Origin: Spirochaetota bacterium
Lineage (GTDB): Bacteria; Spirochaetota; UBA4802; UBA5550
Direction of reading: 5' to 3'
DNA length: 64,000 nucleotides
Assembly (NCBI GenBank): GCA_016929135.1
Contig: JAFGJK010000062.1
Location: 1-64,000 of the forward strand
Shown here: in pieces, positions 8,892 to 18,323 of the stretch
Numbering within the stretch: the stretch's first letter is position 1
Layout: each line of letters opens with the position of its first letter
Position numbers and translations under genes: made by a program
The notes under the pieces: model-generated
The model's input: only the letters and a program-made list of their open reading frames with translations
Told to the model about the DNA's origin: nothing
The model's database searches: none

Positions 8892-8922
8892 CGGCAGCAA
8901 ACAACAGTTCGCGGGACGCATT

Positions 8923-9924
8923 ATGATGAAACACAGACCGGGATTCGGGAGAATCGTGAGGATGGCGCTGTGCTGCACAGCGGCGGCATGGGCAGCCCTG
9001 TCGCTTTTCTCCTGCTCCATCGGCGACGGCGACGCCCTGAGCCAGCTCACCGTGGACGACCCGCTCTTCCTGGCCACGGGCGCGGGAGGTGTCTGCTATG
9101 TCTCCATGGACGGGATGCGCTGGACCTATGCGGGCACGACCTCGATTGATAACTACTGTTCTGCCTACAATGACGGCAGGTTCGTGGCGGCCGGCAGGAA
9201 CGGCTTGAACATCTACGCCGCCGAATCGTTCGATCTCGTGAACTGGCAGAGCGCCACCGCCGCCATAGAGGGGAACGTGAACGGGATCATATACCAGAAC
9301 GGCATGGTGTTGATGGCCGTGGCGGACAACAATCCGGGCATATACCAGTACCTGAACGGCGACATCAAGCTGATCCTTTCAAACGGCTCCCTCAGCGTGA
9401 ACTGCATTTCCTACGGCAACGGCCTCTTCGTCGCCGGCGGGGCCAGCGGGTCGCTCTTCGTATCCGGCGACGGCGCCGCCTGGGGCCAGGTGGCGGGCAT
9501 TTCCGCAGACTATACCTTCAATGACGCCCTGTACGCCAGGGGGCTCTTCGTGCTTGTGGGCTCGGAGGCGGGGGGAGGGGGCAAATCGCTGATCACCATC
9601 TCGCAATCTGGCTTTCAGGGGTACACGACGAACCTCTATACCGGCACCGTGAGCACCCCGATCGACAGCATCGCCTACGGCAACGGGCGGTTCGTAGCCG
9701 CGGGCGGGATGGGCGAGATCTGGTGGTCCGACGACGGCTACCTCTGGAGCTATCTCCAGGTCCCCCAGCTGGCCGTCACGTTCATCCATGATATCACCTT
9801 CGGCAACGGCATGTTCGTGCTGGTGACGCAATCGGGGGGGATATACTGCTCGAAAGACGGTATCCTGTGGCAGCAGGTCTTCTCCAGCGGCACCAGTCTG
9901 TACACCGTCACCTGCCGGCGGTAA
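8923..9924 (+). CDS. Beta-propeller-type repeat lipoprotein
   Basis: 333-residue lipoprotein: basic start, hydrophobic core, then lipobox LFSC near residue 30. The mature part consists of about six blades carrying the repeated signature Y-G-N-G-x-F-V-A-x-G followed by a strand with S-x-D-G-x-x-W, for example near YGNGLFVAGG, YGNGRFVAAGG and FGNGMFVLV. Such proteins are usually surface or periplasmic and of unknown function; relatives are abundant in spirochaetes and deltaproteobacteria. Two adjacent ATG codons (8923, 8926) can serve as start; the open frame runs further upstream but without a signal peptide. Confidence 0.75.
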   Translation: MMKHRPGFGRIVRMALCCTAAAWAALSLFSCSIGDGDALSQLTVDDPLFLATGAGGVCYVSMDGMRWTYAGTTSIDNYCSAYNDGRFVAAGRNGLNIYAAESFDLVNWQSATAAIEGNVNGIIYQNGMVLMAVADNNPGIYQYLNGDIKLILSNGSLSVNCISYGNGLFVAGGASGSLFVSGDGAAWGQVAGISADYTFNDALYARGLFVLVGSEAGGGGKSLITISQSGFQGYTTNLYTGTVSTPIDSIAYGNGRFVAAGGMGEIWWSDDGYLWSYLQVPQLAVTFIHDITFGNGMFVLVTQSGGIYCSKDGILWQQVFSSGTSLYTVTCRR

Positions 9925-10154
9925 CCGAGACGGCACCATGTTGAGGTGCCGGATTGTTCGCGAAAAAGCGTTGCCCGGTGGTGACGACAGCAACGACACC
10001 GTATCGAGGCGCATCTCGATACGCCGCCGCGCATCGGATCATCATGGAATAATCCTTCAGTGAATTCATGCGCGCAGGTACTGGATGCCCCTTCGGGCGC
10101 GGCTGGGCCGGTCACCCGGGGGCGCGGTGAGCGAACACACACAGGAATTTCTAC

Positions 10155-10183
10155 TTGCCCCGTATCGCCGCATCCGGTATGAT
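10155..10183 (+). promoter_or_regulatory. Candidate sigma-70 promoter for the alpha/beta hydrolase gene
   Basis: TTGCCC (10155-10160), 17-bp spacer, TATGAT (10178-10183), about 50 bp upstream of the ATG at 10234. The rest of the 309-bp gap from 9925 shows no gene. Confidence 0.5.
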
Positions 10184-10233
10184 TTCTTATAAACGTGCGA
10201 CAGCATCAACACCCGACACGCGAGGTCATCTCC

Positions 10234-11616
10234 ATGCGCATGAGAACACCGCTCTTCTGCCTCTGCCTGGCGGTCGCCGTCTCCGCGGCCACCGGCCCCG
10301 GGATGCCGGGCCTCTCGGCCCAGGACGCCGGCCGCTGGAAATCCGTGGCCGAACCGGTCTTCAAGGGGACGATCTGGCTCTACGATTCCGGCGCACGGCG
10401 GGACACCACGGTGGTGCTGGTGCACGGCGTGGGCCAGGAGGCATCGGAGGTGTGGAAGCCGGTGATACCGGCGCTGGAGCGGCGCTACCGGGTGGTGGCC
10501 TTCGACCTGCCGGGCTTCGGCAGGTCCTCGAAGGCGAACGAGCTCTACTCCCCGGAGAACTACGCGAAGCTCCTCCATTTCGTGGCGCGGAAGTACCAAA
10601 GCGGCAGGCTCGTTGTGGTGGGCCATTCCCTGGGTGCCTCCGTCTCCCTCTTCTACGCCGGCATGTACCCGGACGAGCCGGACCGGCTGGTGGTGGCCGA
10701 CGCCGCGGGGATCCTGCACCGGGCCTCCCTCATCAAGGGGAGGTTCCTGGTGCAGCCGAAGTCCAAGGTGGCCCGCTTCTTCGCCGACAGGCCACTCTCC
10801 CTACTGAACCGGGTGATCGAGTCAACCATCGGCTCCATCGACAACACCGTGATGCCCGAGGACCTGGAGCGCTACGTGGACAACGAGCTCTTCAGGAAGG
10901 CGGTGCTCAAGGAGAACGCCCAGCGGGTCGCCGGGATATCCCTCATCAGCACCGACTTCTCGCCGCAGCTCTACGCGGTGAAGGCGCCCGCCTGCATCAT
11001 ATGGGGGGGCAGCGACGAGATCGCCCCCCTCAGGACATCCCTTCTGCTGGAACGGGTACTGCCGGCCGCGGCCCGCACCGTCATGCCGGGGCGTGGCCAC
11101 GATCCCATCACCGAGTCGCCGGAAGAGTTCACGCGCCTCCTTCTCCGCTCCATCGAGATGGACGATGCCTCCTTCACGCCGGGCCGCCGGCCCGTGCCCG
11201 GAGGGCAGAGCGTCGTCGTCACTGGCGAGCGCGCCGCCGAGCTCACCGGCGACTACGACACCGTCACCATAGACTCCTGCGGCGGCGTTCTTCTGAAGAA
11301 TCTGACGGCACGGTCGCTGGTCATACGGGAGAGCACCGTGGTGATGGAGGGATTCGCCGTGGACTCGGCCGGTGATGCCATCGCCGTCACCGACTCAAGG
11401 GTCACCATGACCGGCGGCTCGTTACGGGGCGATGTGGGGATCGTGGCCGAAGAGAGCAGGTTCGACATGGCCGGCGTCTCCATCGAGGCCAAGAGCGCCT
11501 CGGTGCAGGCGAAGGAAGACTGCCGCTTCATCTTCTCGGTCTGCCGCGTGAAGAGCCCCCGCAGGAGCGGTACGCTCCACGGTGCCGTGGAGCTTGAACA
11601 GGGGGACAGTATCTGA
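10234..11616 (+). CDS. Exported alpha/beta hydrolase fused to a beta-helix-like domain
   Basis: 460-residue exported protein. After a signal peptide (about residues 1-27) comes an alpha/beta-hydrolase domain (about 35-300) with the oxyanion-hole motif VLVHGVG, the nucleophile elbow GHSLGAS, the acid in IWGGSDEIAP and the catalytic His in PGRGHDPI. Residues about 315-460 form a run of short strands with alternating V/I and Asn/Asp/Ser (for example VTIDSCGGVLLKNL), resembling a right-handed parallel beta-helix. The start at 10234 has GAGGT 8 bp upstream. The hydrolase alone is standard; the appended helix is unusual and may bind a surface or polysaccharide. Confidence 0.8.
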   Translation: MRMRTPLFCLCLAVAVSAATGPGMPGLSAQDAGRWKSVAEPVFKGTIWLYDSGARRDTTVVLVHGVGQEASEVWKPVIPALERRYRVVAFDLPGFGRSSKANELYSPENYAKLLHFVARKYQSGRLVVVGHSLGASVSLFYAGMYPDEPDRLVVADAAGILHRASLIKGRFLVQPKSKVARFFADRPLSLLNRVIESTIGSIDNTVMPEDLERYVDNELFRKAVLKENAQRVAGISLISTDFSPQLYAVKAPACIIWGGSDEIAPLRTSLLLERVLPAAARTVMPGRGHDPITESPEEFTRLLLRSIEMDDASFTPGRRPVPGGQSVVVTGERAAELTGDYDTVTIDSCGGVLLKNLTARSLVIRESTVVMEGFAVDSAGDAIAVTDSRVTMTGGSLRGDVGIVAEESRFDMAGVSIEAKSASVQAKEDCRFIFSVCRVKSPRRSGTLHGAVELEQGDSI

Positions 11617-11622
11617 TCGACC

Positions 11623-13155
11623 CTATATCCGGTGCGCCCTGCGCAGCATCCGCACCGCCCGCCACGTCCCCTCCAGGACGTTGTTGATGCCGGCGCCGCT
11701 TTCGCTCTGGGCCCCCACGAACCAGAGTCCCCGCACCGGCGTGCGGTGCGGCGCCCCCTTCTTCCCCATCACCGGCGCGCAGCCGCCGAAGGCGTGGTGC
11801 CTGAGATGGGTGATGCGCTTGAAGTCGTCCGGGGTGATGACGACGCGGGTCCGCTCGTGCGCCCTGAGCCCCGGGATCACCCCCTCGGCCAGGTCCAGGA
11901 GCTTGCCGGCGAACTCGTCGCGGCGCTCGCCCCAGGTGCCTTCCTCGAGCGAGTTGGGGGCGATGGTGTAGATGGTGACGGCGTGGCACCCCTGCGGCGC
12001 CATGGAGGGGGAGTAGTACGAGGGGATGCAGATGAGGAAGCCGTCGTTCCCCTCGTGGTAGCGGCCGGACTGGATCCTCTCCACGGCACCCTCGATGTCG
12101 TAGGTGCGGTAGTAGTAGACCACCGCGTCCCTCTGGAAGGGGCGGGGGTCAAACTCCACGCCCAGCTGTATCATGAAGATCGACTCCATGAGGGGGATGT
12201 CGTCGATGGCGGCGGCGAACTTCGCCGGGAGATTGTCGCGCCCCACCAGGTCGAAGAAGACCTCCTTGGCGCCGCCGCTGGCCACGACGATGTCGGCGGC
12301 GACCGTCGTTCCGTCGCCGCAGGCGACGCCGGACACGGCGCCATTATCGAGGGTGATCCCCGTCGCGGCGGCGCCGGTGCGGATCTCGCCGCCGTGTTCC
12401 CGTATCAGGCCGGCCAGGGCGTCCACCAGGGGCCTGCATCCGCCGTCGATGAAGCGGTAGCTGGGCTGGCGTCCCAGGCGCGACACCTCCAGGGGTACCC
12501 TGGCGTCGAAGGCCGGCTCCGGATTCACCGCCGGGATTCCCAGGCCGGGGAACTGGCTCGGGCGCACCACGAAGTCCGCCAGGATGGAGATGAAGGCCCC
12601 CTGGAGCCGCTCGTCGGCGAAATAGCGGGCGATCATCCTCCGGGCGTTCCACCCGATGCGGGGGAGCAGGGGGAGGAGCTTCAGGTACATGCGGACCTTC
12701 GAGACGAGCGACACGAGCCCCGCGGACCGCTCGGCCCTCCTGGCCAGGGTCACCAGCTCCATGAAGCGGACGTAGAGCCGGTAGTAGGCATCCAGCCCCT
12801 TCTTCTCGGCGGGGAAGATCCTCGCCAGGTAATCCCTGCGCCACCAGAGGCCGCGGAACTCCTCCTCCTTGCGGATCACGAACTCGGGGAAGGAGTAGGT
12901 CCTGTCGGCGCGGCTGGTACAGATGCGGTCGAAGATCCCCAGCTCCTCCAGGATGTATCCCGCCTGCTCACCGGGGCCGAAGCCCTCCAGGATGAGCTGG
13001 CCCATGTCCCAGGAGAAGCCCTCCCGGCGTATCCCCATGGTGACGCCGCCAATGTCGCCGTTCTGCTCCAGCACCGTCACCCGGCAGCCGGCCTTCGCCA
13101 GGTAGGCGCCGGCGGTGAGGCCCGAGAGCCCCGATCCGATGATCACCGCGTTCAT
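11623..13155 (-). CDS. CrtI-like FAD-dependent oxidoreductase (phytoene desaturase family)
   Basis: 510-residue flavoprotein of the phytoene desaturase / all-trans-retinol saturase type. N-terminal dinucleotide-binding motif VIIGSGLSGLTAGAYLAKAG, then the adenine-ribose acid in VTVLEQNGDIGG. C-terminal motif GLWFVGAQSESGAGINNVLEG matches the second FAD-binding region of the family. The start at 13155 has GGAGG 6 bp upstream; the 31 additional upstream codons are unlikely. Substrate could be a carotenoid, retinoid or other polyisoprenoid lipid; no other carotenoid gene is adjacent, so none is assigned. Convergent with the hydrolase gene (6 bp between stops). Confidence 0.8.
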   Translation of the reverse strand: MNAVIIGSGLSGLTAGAYLAKAGCRVTVLEQNGDIGGVTMGIRREGFSWDMGQLILEGFGPGEQAGYILEELGIFDRICTSRADRTYSFPEFVIRKEEEFRGLWWRRDYLARIFPAEKKGLDAYYRLYVRFMELVTLARRAERSAGLVSLVSKVRMYLKLLPLLPRIGWNARRMIARYFADERLQGAFISILADFVVRPSQFPGLGIPAVNPEPAFDARVPLEVSRLGRQPSYRFIDGGCRPLVDALAGLIREHGGEIRTGAAATGITLDNGAVSGVACGDGTTVAADIVVASGGAKEVFFDLVGRDNLPAKFAAAIDDIPLMESIFMIQLGVEFDPRPFQRDAVVYYYRTYDIEGAVERIQSGRYHEGNDGFLICIPSYYSPSMAPQGCHAVTIYTIAPNSLEEGTWGERRDEFAGKLLDLAEGVIPGLRAHERTRVVITPDDFKRITHLRHHAFGGCAPVMGKKGAPHRTPVRGLWFVGAQSESGAGINNVLEGTWRAVRMLRRAHRI

Positions 13156-13354
13156 AGATCCCTCCGGTACACGGCGCGCCATCAGCGGAGGCGCCGCCGC
13201 TCTGTGTGATTTATCCGTGACGATTTCAGGAGGGGGCGAAAAATGCAAACACTAAATGCAAAGGCCCCCCCTCACCTGGCCGTCCAAGCCCTCCACGGTT
13301 GCATCAAAAAAACGCACCCTACGTATTTACACGGATGACAGGGTTTATTTTTAG

Positions 13355-13382
13355 TTGATATTAATGCAACAGGCAGTATTAT
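13355..13382 (+). promoter_or_regulatory. Candidate sigma-70 promoter for the YD-repeat lipoprotein gene
   Basis: TTGATA (13355-13360), 16-bp spacer, TATTAT (13377-13382), in the 393-bp gap before the start at 13549. This would leave an untranslated leader of about 160 bases with no obvious small gene. Confidence 0.4.
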
Positions 13383-13548
13383 ACAGCACGGCACGATCGG
13401 GCCGTGGTTGTTGCCGGTGACGGTTTCCGTTTACCGTGCCGGTGGTCTCGGATCTCCACAGGTTCTGCATGACATCGGCGGAGACCGCATCGCCGGCCGC
13501 TGCCCGCACAGGGGCGGCCGGAAACCATGTGTCATAAGGAGTATGAAG

Positions 13549-14472
13549 ATGAAATACGGATACTTCATGGGTGCGCTTGTTATAGCCGTTTCGGCGTGGG
13601 CGTTCGGATGCGCCACCGCGCAGCCCGTCGTTCCCGAGGCGGTGATACACCCGCCGTCGGCGACGGGACCGACCAGGGCGGAGGTGGAGCAGTGGGATTA
13701 TGCTGATGGAAGCCGGTGCATCTGCCAGAACAAATATGATGCCGCGGGGAGGCTGACGATGTATTACTGGCACGCCGGCGGCGGCACGGCGGGTTTTTTC
13801 GCCTTTGTCTATGACAGCGCCGGCAGGCTCGTGAAAAGGATCAAGGGGAGCGGGACCAGGGGCGTTGATGGGTTGCCCGCCATTGATAAAATCGTACACG
13901 AGACTGACTACGAATACGGTCCGGGGGGCAGGCTGCTGAGAACGCGTCACACCCCGGGATCCCAGTCGAATAAAGAGACCTTTACTATGGACTATTCCTA
14001 TGACTCGCGCGGGCGGGTCGTTTTGATAAAAAAGAACCAGGAACGCTATGAATCGTACTGGGATATCACGTACCGGTATGACAGTGCGGGGAATTGTGCC
14101 GAGGTGGAGCGGAAATTCCTGTCTCGTTTTTATGTGGAGTACACCGTCACCCAGCATACCTACAGCGGCAGGGTCAAGGTGGCCACCAGCATCATCCGTC
14201 ATGGAAGAAGGGGTGCCTTCAGCAACTGGAACGAGTTTTCAGAGCTGGATTACAGGAAGATCGCACAATCATCCCTGGGCGAAGGGAACAGAATCCGCCA
14301 GAACATCGAAATCGTCAATGATGCACAGGGACACCCGGTGAAATTGATATCGAAGACCGATAATCCTGGCAGGCGCGGCCATCTGCCGTACAATTATACG
14401 ATTACAATCGGATATGAAAAGGGGAGGGTCACCGCCTATCCGTACGAGGATTGGATGTACGAGATGTACTGA
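13549..14472 (+). CDS. YD-repeat-like lipoprotein
   Basis: 307-residue lipoprotein with lipobox FGC at about residue 20. The mature region carries about four RHS/YD-like repeats of the form Y-D-x-x-G-R-L followed by two short strands: YDAAGRLTMYY, YDSAGRLVKRI, YGPGGRLLRTR, YDSRGRVVLIK and YDSAGNCAEVE. RHS/YD repeats build beta-shell or beta-sheet coats; short lipoproteins with a few copies are common in Bacteroidetes and spirochaetes and have no assigned role. The ATG at 13549 has AAGGAG 8 bp upstream; a second ATG at 13543 overlaps it. Confidence 0.75.
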   Translation: MKYGYFMGALVIAVSAWAFGCATAQPVVPEAVIHPPSATGPTRAEVEQWDYADGSRCICQNKYDAAGRLTMYYWHAGGGTAGFFAFVYDSAGRLVKRIKGSGTRGVDGLPAIDKIVHETDYEYGPGGRLLRTRHTPGSQSNKETFTMDYSYDSRGRVVLIKKNQERYESYWDITYRYDSAGNCAEVERKFLSRFYVEYTVTQHTYSGRVKVATSIIRHGRRGAFSNWNEFSELDYRKIAQSSLGEGNRIRQNIEIVNDAQGHPVKLISKTDNPGRRGHLPYNYTITIGYEKGRVTAYPYEDWMYEMY

Positions 14473-14506
14473 AATTCGCTCTCATGGGGTACGGTGTTCG
14501 ATCGAT

Positions 14507-14539
14507 TCACGCGCGGCCGTGTTGAGCGGCGGCGCGTGA
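14507..14539. terminator. Terminator-like hairpin after the YD-repeat gene
   Basis: Inverted repeat TCACGCGC...GCGCGTGA with an inner GCCG/CGGC stem (one G-G mismatch) and a 7-base loop, starting 34 bp after the stop at 14472. No clear T run follows, so termination activity is uncertain. Confidence 0.45.
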
Positions 14540-14545
14540 GTTCAT

Positions 14546-14600
14546 AAGGGGAGCGTCACCGGCGCTCCGCGGCATTCAGGGACGGGGCCGCGGCCGATAC
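14546..14600 (+). repeat. Interspersed repeat, outlying copy H
   Basis: AAGGGGAGCGTCACCGGCGCT followed after about 25 bases by GCGGCCGATAC. It matches both blocks of the repeat family found at 47-53 kb (compare 51010-51066), but lies in GC-rich surroundings and lacks the A-rich left end. Intergenic, directly after the hairpin at 14507-14539. Confidence 0.55.
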
Positions 14601-14665
14601 GGTTCAGCGTCTGCCGGACCATGTACTATTTAAGTGTTGTACCACAACAGCATACGGAGGTAGCC

Positions 14666-15463
14666 ATGAGAAAGGTCGGTTTCGCAGTGTTCTCTCTTCT
14701 CTCGGTCGTCGCCATCGCGTCGGTGTCAGGTTGCGGCAGTATCCAGGTGGACCGGAACTCCATGCGGTCGGTGAAGAAGGTGGCGGTGGTGAGCGTCTTC
14801 GCCCCCGCCAGGATCACGGTGAACAACCCCGGGCAGGCCCCGGTGTTTCATCTTGTGGACGCGGCGAAGGAGCATCACAAGTACGGCGACGAGGCCATGA
14901 GGGCCTTCGCCCCCCTGGGGCAGGTCCTGTTGGCGAAGGGGCAGGAGGAGCTGGTGCAGAAGCTCGCCCGGGAGCTGGGCTGGCAGGTCCAGACCCTCGA
15001 TGCCTCGTCCAGGGGCGCCTCGTACGGCGCGCTGGTGAAATGGAGCGACGAGCACAGCAATGACCGTTTCCAGGGAATGCTCGTCATGACGGGGGGCGCC
15101 TGCCTGTGGATGGATGGGCCCGGGGACCCGCTGGGGGCCCTGGTAGGAGAGTATTGCCGGAAAAACGGCCTCGATGCCGCCATGATCTGCTCGTTCGATT
15201 TCTGCTATTCCAAGAGCTGGTGGGGGAGTGCCGGCATCAGCGCCAAGCCCAGGACCTTCACCGGGATTCAGGTCATCGATAAAGACGGGAAATTGATCGT
15301 CGCCACCGAGCGCGCCGACGAGCGGGACAGGGACTACACCGGCCTTTCCGACACCACCATGCCCATCTCGGGATGGACGGTGGACATCAACAGGGAGATG
15401 CTCTGGAAGTACGATTCCGCGACCAGGAACAGCGTCTCAGTGGTGGTGGACATGCTGGACTGA
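14666..15463 (+). CDS. Hypothetical lipoprotein
   Basis: 265-residue lipoprotein: signal peptide with lipobox VSGC near residue 22. The mature protein resembles the many diderm lipoproteins that begin with a K-K-V-A-V-V-S-V strand and contain a central helical part, but I cannot name a domain. The ATG at 14666 has GGAGG 6 bp upstream, which excludes the 15 codons upstream. It may be envelope-stress or assembly related; no direct evidence. The 219-bp gap to the next gene contains only a G8 run at 15550-15557. Confidence 0.7.
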   Translation: MRKVGFAVFSLLSVVAIASVSGCGSIQVDRNSMRSVKKVAVVSVFAPARITVNNPGQAPVFHLVDAAKEHHKYGDEAMRAFAPLGQVLLAKGQEELVQKLARELGWQVQTLDASSRGASYGALVKWSDEHSNDRFQGMLVMTGGACLWMDGPGDPLGALVGEYCRKNGLDAAMICSFDFCYSKSWWGSAGISAKPRTFTGIQVIDKDGKLIVATERADERDRDYTGLSDTTMPISGWTVDINREMLWKYDSATRNSVSVVVDMLD

Positions 15464-15682
15464 ATCGGGCTGTCGGCCCGGGTATTGAATGCACGGCGGG
15501 GGGCGATTCATGGTCCCCCGTTCCACCTTTGCGCGGGGGCAGGCTTCACGGGGGGGGTGTAAACTACAGCGTGGATCCGCTTCTAGGACAATCTCGATTT
15601 TCGCTCTCGAGCCGGATTTCAGAGTGAGGCCGGTCACCGGGTGGCGTCAGCGGAGTCGGTTCACGCCAGTGGCGAATGACCC

Positions 15683-17530
15683 CTACAGCAGAAACTCCAG
15701 TTCCGTGACCTCACCCATGGGGCGCTTCACCGGGGCCACCGAGAGCCGGTCGAACACGCCGAGCATCCTGGAGTTCTGCGAGAGCACCGAGGCCGTGAGC
15801 TTTTTGATATTCCGGGACCGGGCGATGTCGATCAGGTACTCCGCCAGGAACGTGGCGATCCCCTTCCCCTGGTAGTCCTCGTCCACGAGAAAGGCCATCT
15901 CGTAGGATCCCTGCTCCGGATCGGCGGCGTACCGCGCCTCGGCCACGATCCGCTGCACGTTCCCCTCCTGGCGCACCGCCACCAGGGCCATGATGGCGTC
16001 GTAGTCCACGCTCAGGTACTGCTGCATGTCGCCGTGCGGCATGACCCGCACGTTCCGGAAATATCGGTAGTACTTCCCCTCCGGCGAGAACGTGTAGAAG
16101 AGCCTGCGCATCCCCTCCTCGTCGGAGGCCCGGAGCGGCCTGACCTTCAGCTCGAGGCCGTCCCTGAAGAGCTTGATCGTCTCCAACTCCGCCGGGTAGT
16201 TCGCGGCGATGGACCGGTAGATCTGGTCCGGGTATATGATCCCCCTCTCCTTCGCATGGTCGAAGAGGGCCCTCCGGTGGTCCGGGTGCGCGATCTCGAT
16301 GAGCGCCAGGGCGCGCTCCCGGATGGACCTCCCGAAGAGCATCGCCACGCCGTATTCGGTCACCACATAGCGGGCCGCGCTCAGGGTCGACCTGATGCGC
16401 TCGTTCTCCCTGTCGTGGGAGATCACAATGTTGCTGTTGCCGCCCCGGTCCAGTGAGTTCAGCACGTAGAGAACCCTGCCGCGCCCCGAAAAGGCGGCGC
16501 CCACGGCGAAGTTGAACTTGCTCTCATACCCTGAGAGCAGGTCGTCCCGCTCGTACACCAGCACCGACGACGCGGTGATGTCGATCCTCTCCACGTTCAT
16601 GATGCTGATGAGGTTGGGGACGTTCTTGATGTTCACGGGGTTGGAGAGCGTCGCCACCGGGTAGAAGCCGAAGAGCCGGTTGCCGTCGACGTACTCGTAG
16701 AGCTCACGGGAGCCGTAGCAGTAGCTGGTGGAGACGAGCCCCCCCTGTTCCCGCTTCCTGTCCGTGGAGATCGCCCCGGACTCCACCAGGCGGATCACCC
16801 AGTCCGATATGACGTTGGTGAGGATGCCCAGCCTCCTCTTCGACGCCAGCTGCGCCGCGATGGCGTCGAAGATCCTTCCGACGTGAAGCACCACGGTGGA
16901 CCCGTCCTGGATGAGGTTCCCCACGTGCCGGCCGATCCTCTCCTGCACCCCGTCGTACGGCGCCGGTTCGCGCTCCGGGAGCGGCTCGTCGCTCATCAGC
17001 ACGTGGCTCACCTGGTTGAGATGGATGGTGGAGTCGCCGTAGGTGAAGGGCATGCGGGGGTTCACCTCCGCCACGACGACGGCGGCATTCCTGATCACCG
17101 TGTCCGCCACGTCCACCGCAATCCCCAGGCTCATGAACCCGTGCCTGTCCGGCGGGGAGGTGGCGATGACGGCGATGTCGATCTCCACGGCCCTGGTGGC
17201 GAATATGTACGGGATCTCCACCGGGTTCGCCGGAATGTAGTCCTCGCCCCCCTCGCAGAGGGCCTCGTACCCCACCTGGCTGAACCTAAAGGTTGTGAGG
17301 CGCAGGCCGCTCTGTTCGCAGGAGGTGGCGTTCAGGATCTCGCCGATCGAGAAGAGCTGGATCACCTCCAGGTCGTAGCCCCGTATCCGCTCCGAACCGG
17401 TCAGCGCGCGCGCCGCCAGGCCCGGGACGGCGGGACCGCTGGAGAGGAATATCCTGTTCCCCGGTTTGATAAGCTCCAGGAATGCGTCGACATCGACTAT
17501 CTTGTCCGTGAAGTGTTCCGGTGTATACAT
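15683..17530 (-). CDS. Acetyl-CoA hydrolase/transferase fused to a GNAT domain
   Basis: 615-residue fusion. Residues about 5-430 form a family I CoA-transferase (acetyl-CoA hydrolase/4-hydroxybutyrate CoA-transferase type) with the C-terminal glycine-rich segment LNSLDRGGNSNIV and the likely catalytic Glu in VVTEYGVAMLFGRS. Residues about 440-615 form a GNAT acetyltransferase with an acetyl-CoA motif near VDEDYQGKGIATFLAEYLI. This architecture is known in database annotations as a bifunctional protein; the acetyltransferase may acylate the transferase or use its CoA ester product (inference). GGGAGA lies 6 bp upstream of the ATG at 17530. Confidence 0.85.
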   Translation of the reverse strand: MYTPEHFTDKIVDVDAFLELIKPGNRIFLSSGPAVPGLAARALTGSERIRGYDLEVIQLFSIGEILNATSCEQSGLRLTTFRFSQVGYEALCEGGEDYIPANPVEIPYIFATRAVEIDIAVIATSPPDRHGFMSLGIAVDVADTVIRNAAVVVAEVNPRMPFTYGDSTIHLNQVSHVLMSDEPLPEREPAPYDGVQERIGRHVGNLIQDGSTVVLHVGRIFDAIAAQLASKRRLGILTNVISDWVIRLVESGAISTDRKREQGGLVSTSYCYGSRELYEYVDGNRLFGFYPVATLSNPVNIKNVPNLISIMNVERIDITASSVLVYERDDLLSGYESKFNFAVGAAFSGRGRVLYVLNSLDRGGNSNIVISHDRENERIRSTLSAARYVVTEYGVAMLFGRSIRERALALIEIAHPDHRRALFDHAKERGIIYPDQIYRSIAANYPAELETIKLFRDGLELKVRPLRASDEEGMRRLFYTFSPEGKYYRYFRNVRVMPHGDMQQYLSVDYDAIMALVAVRQEGNVQRIVAEARYAADPEQGSYEMAFLVDEDYQGKGIATFLAEYLIDIARSRNIKKLTASVLSQNSRMLGVFDRLSVAPVKRPMGEVTELEFLL

Positions 17531-17876
17531 TGGTCTCTCCCGCGCCGGTCAATCCGTGCTGTTGCCGAAACTGCCGTTGATGGCGAGGATTCTCCCATTG
17601 GACCGGTGCCGGGTCAATTGCTTTTTCCGGAGCGCCGGGGGGCTGATCTGCCGGGGAGTGCGGCCGGCAACAAGGCGCTGCGCGGCCAGGGGATCGCGGT
17701 CTATAACCGTTATTGCGGTTTCATGTTTTTTTCTCATACAATTGAGAATCATGAAACGACATGGATCCATGGAAAAAACGAAGGTGCGGGGGATACGCTT
17801 GCTTCTCGCATCGCCGTCTCACGATGCGAAGGATACCAGTGTCAATCTGATGGTACTCCCCATTGTCGATCCTTTT
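17531..17876. other. Intergenic region, nothing recognised
   Basis: 346 bp between the start of the CoA-transferase/GNAT gene and the end of the next gene. Open frames here lack ribosome sites and protein-like composition. It should contain the CoA-transferase promoter, but I see no convincing -35/-10 pair. Confidence 0.5.
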
Positions 17877-18323
17877 TCACGCATTTTCTCCTCCCAGCGT
17901 CTTCATCCACCTGTTGATTTTATCGTTGCTGAACGTGGAGGATATGGTGTTGCGCCAGCTGGGAGATCCGATGGGATAGGTCCATCCCGTCATATAGGCG
18001 CCGATAACCTTCCCGCTTTTAAAACCGGAAGCGCGGAGTCGACGTGCCTCCTGATACGATGCTCGATACTCCTGCAGCAACTCTCCTATGTCGATTTTAT
18101 CCGGCGCGACATCCCACGACAGCCGGTTCTGAAGACCGTGCGATCCCAGCTCTGCCAGAAAACCGTCGATGCAATAGACGATCGCCTCATGCAGGGCGAG
18201 GAGCTCGTTTCCCTCTGCGCCCGGTATCGCCTCCCATGCGAGCCGGTAAATCTTCATCCAGAGCGACAGGAATTCATCTCTCCGTGCGATCATTTCGTAC
18301 ACTTCTGTTACCTGAATCATCAT
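17877..18323 (-). CDS. Hypothetical protein
   Basis: 148-residue soluble, mostly helical protein, no signal peptide and no domain I recognise. Aromatic and acidic residues are common (LSLWMKIYRLAWEAIPG near residues 19-35). GGAGG is immediately upstream; the first ATG (18323) is very close to it, so the second ATG three bases later may be used. Base composition is a little more A+T rich than its neighbours. Supported as a gene by the ribosome site and sensible composition only. Confidence 0.55.
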   Translation of the reverse strand: MMIQVTEVYEMIARRDEFLSLWMKIYRLAWEAIPGAEGNELLALHEAIVYCIDGFLAELGSHGLQNRLSWDVAPDKIDIGELLQEYRASYQEARRLRASGFKSGKVIGAYMTGWTYPIGSPSWRNTISSTFSNDKINRWMKTLGGENA

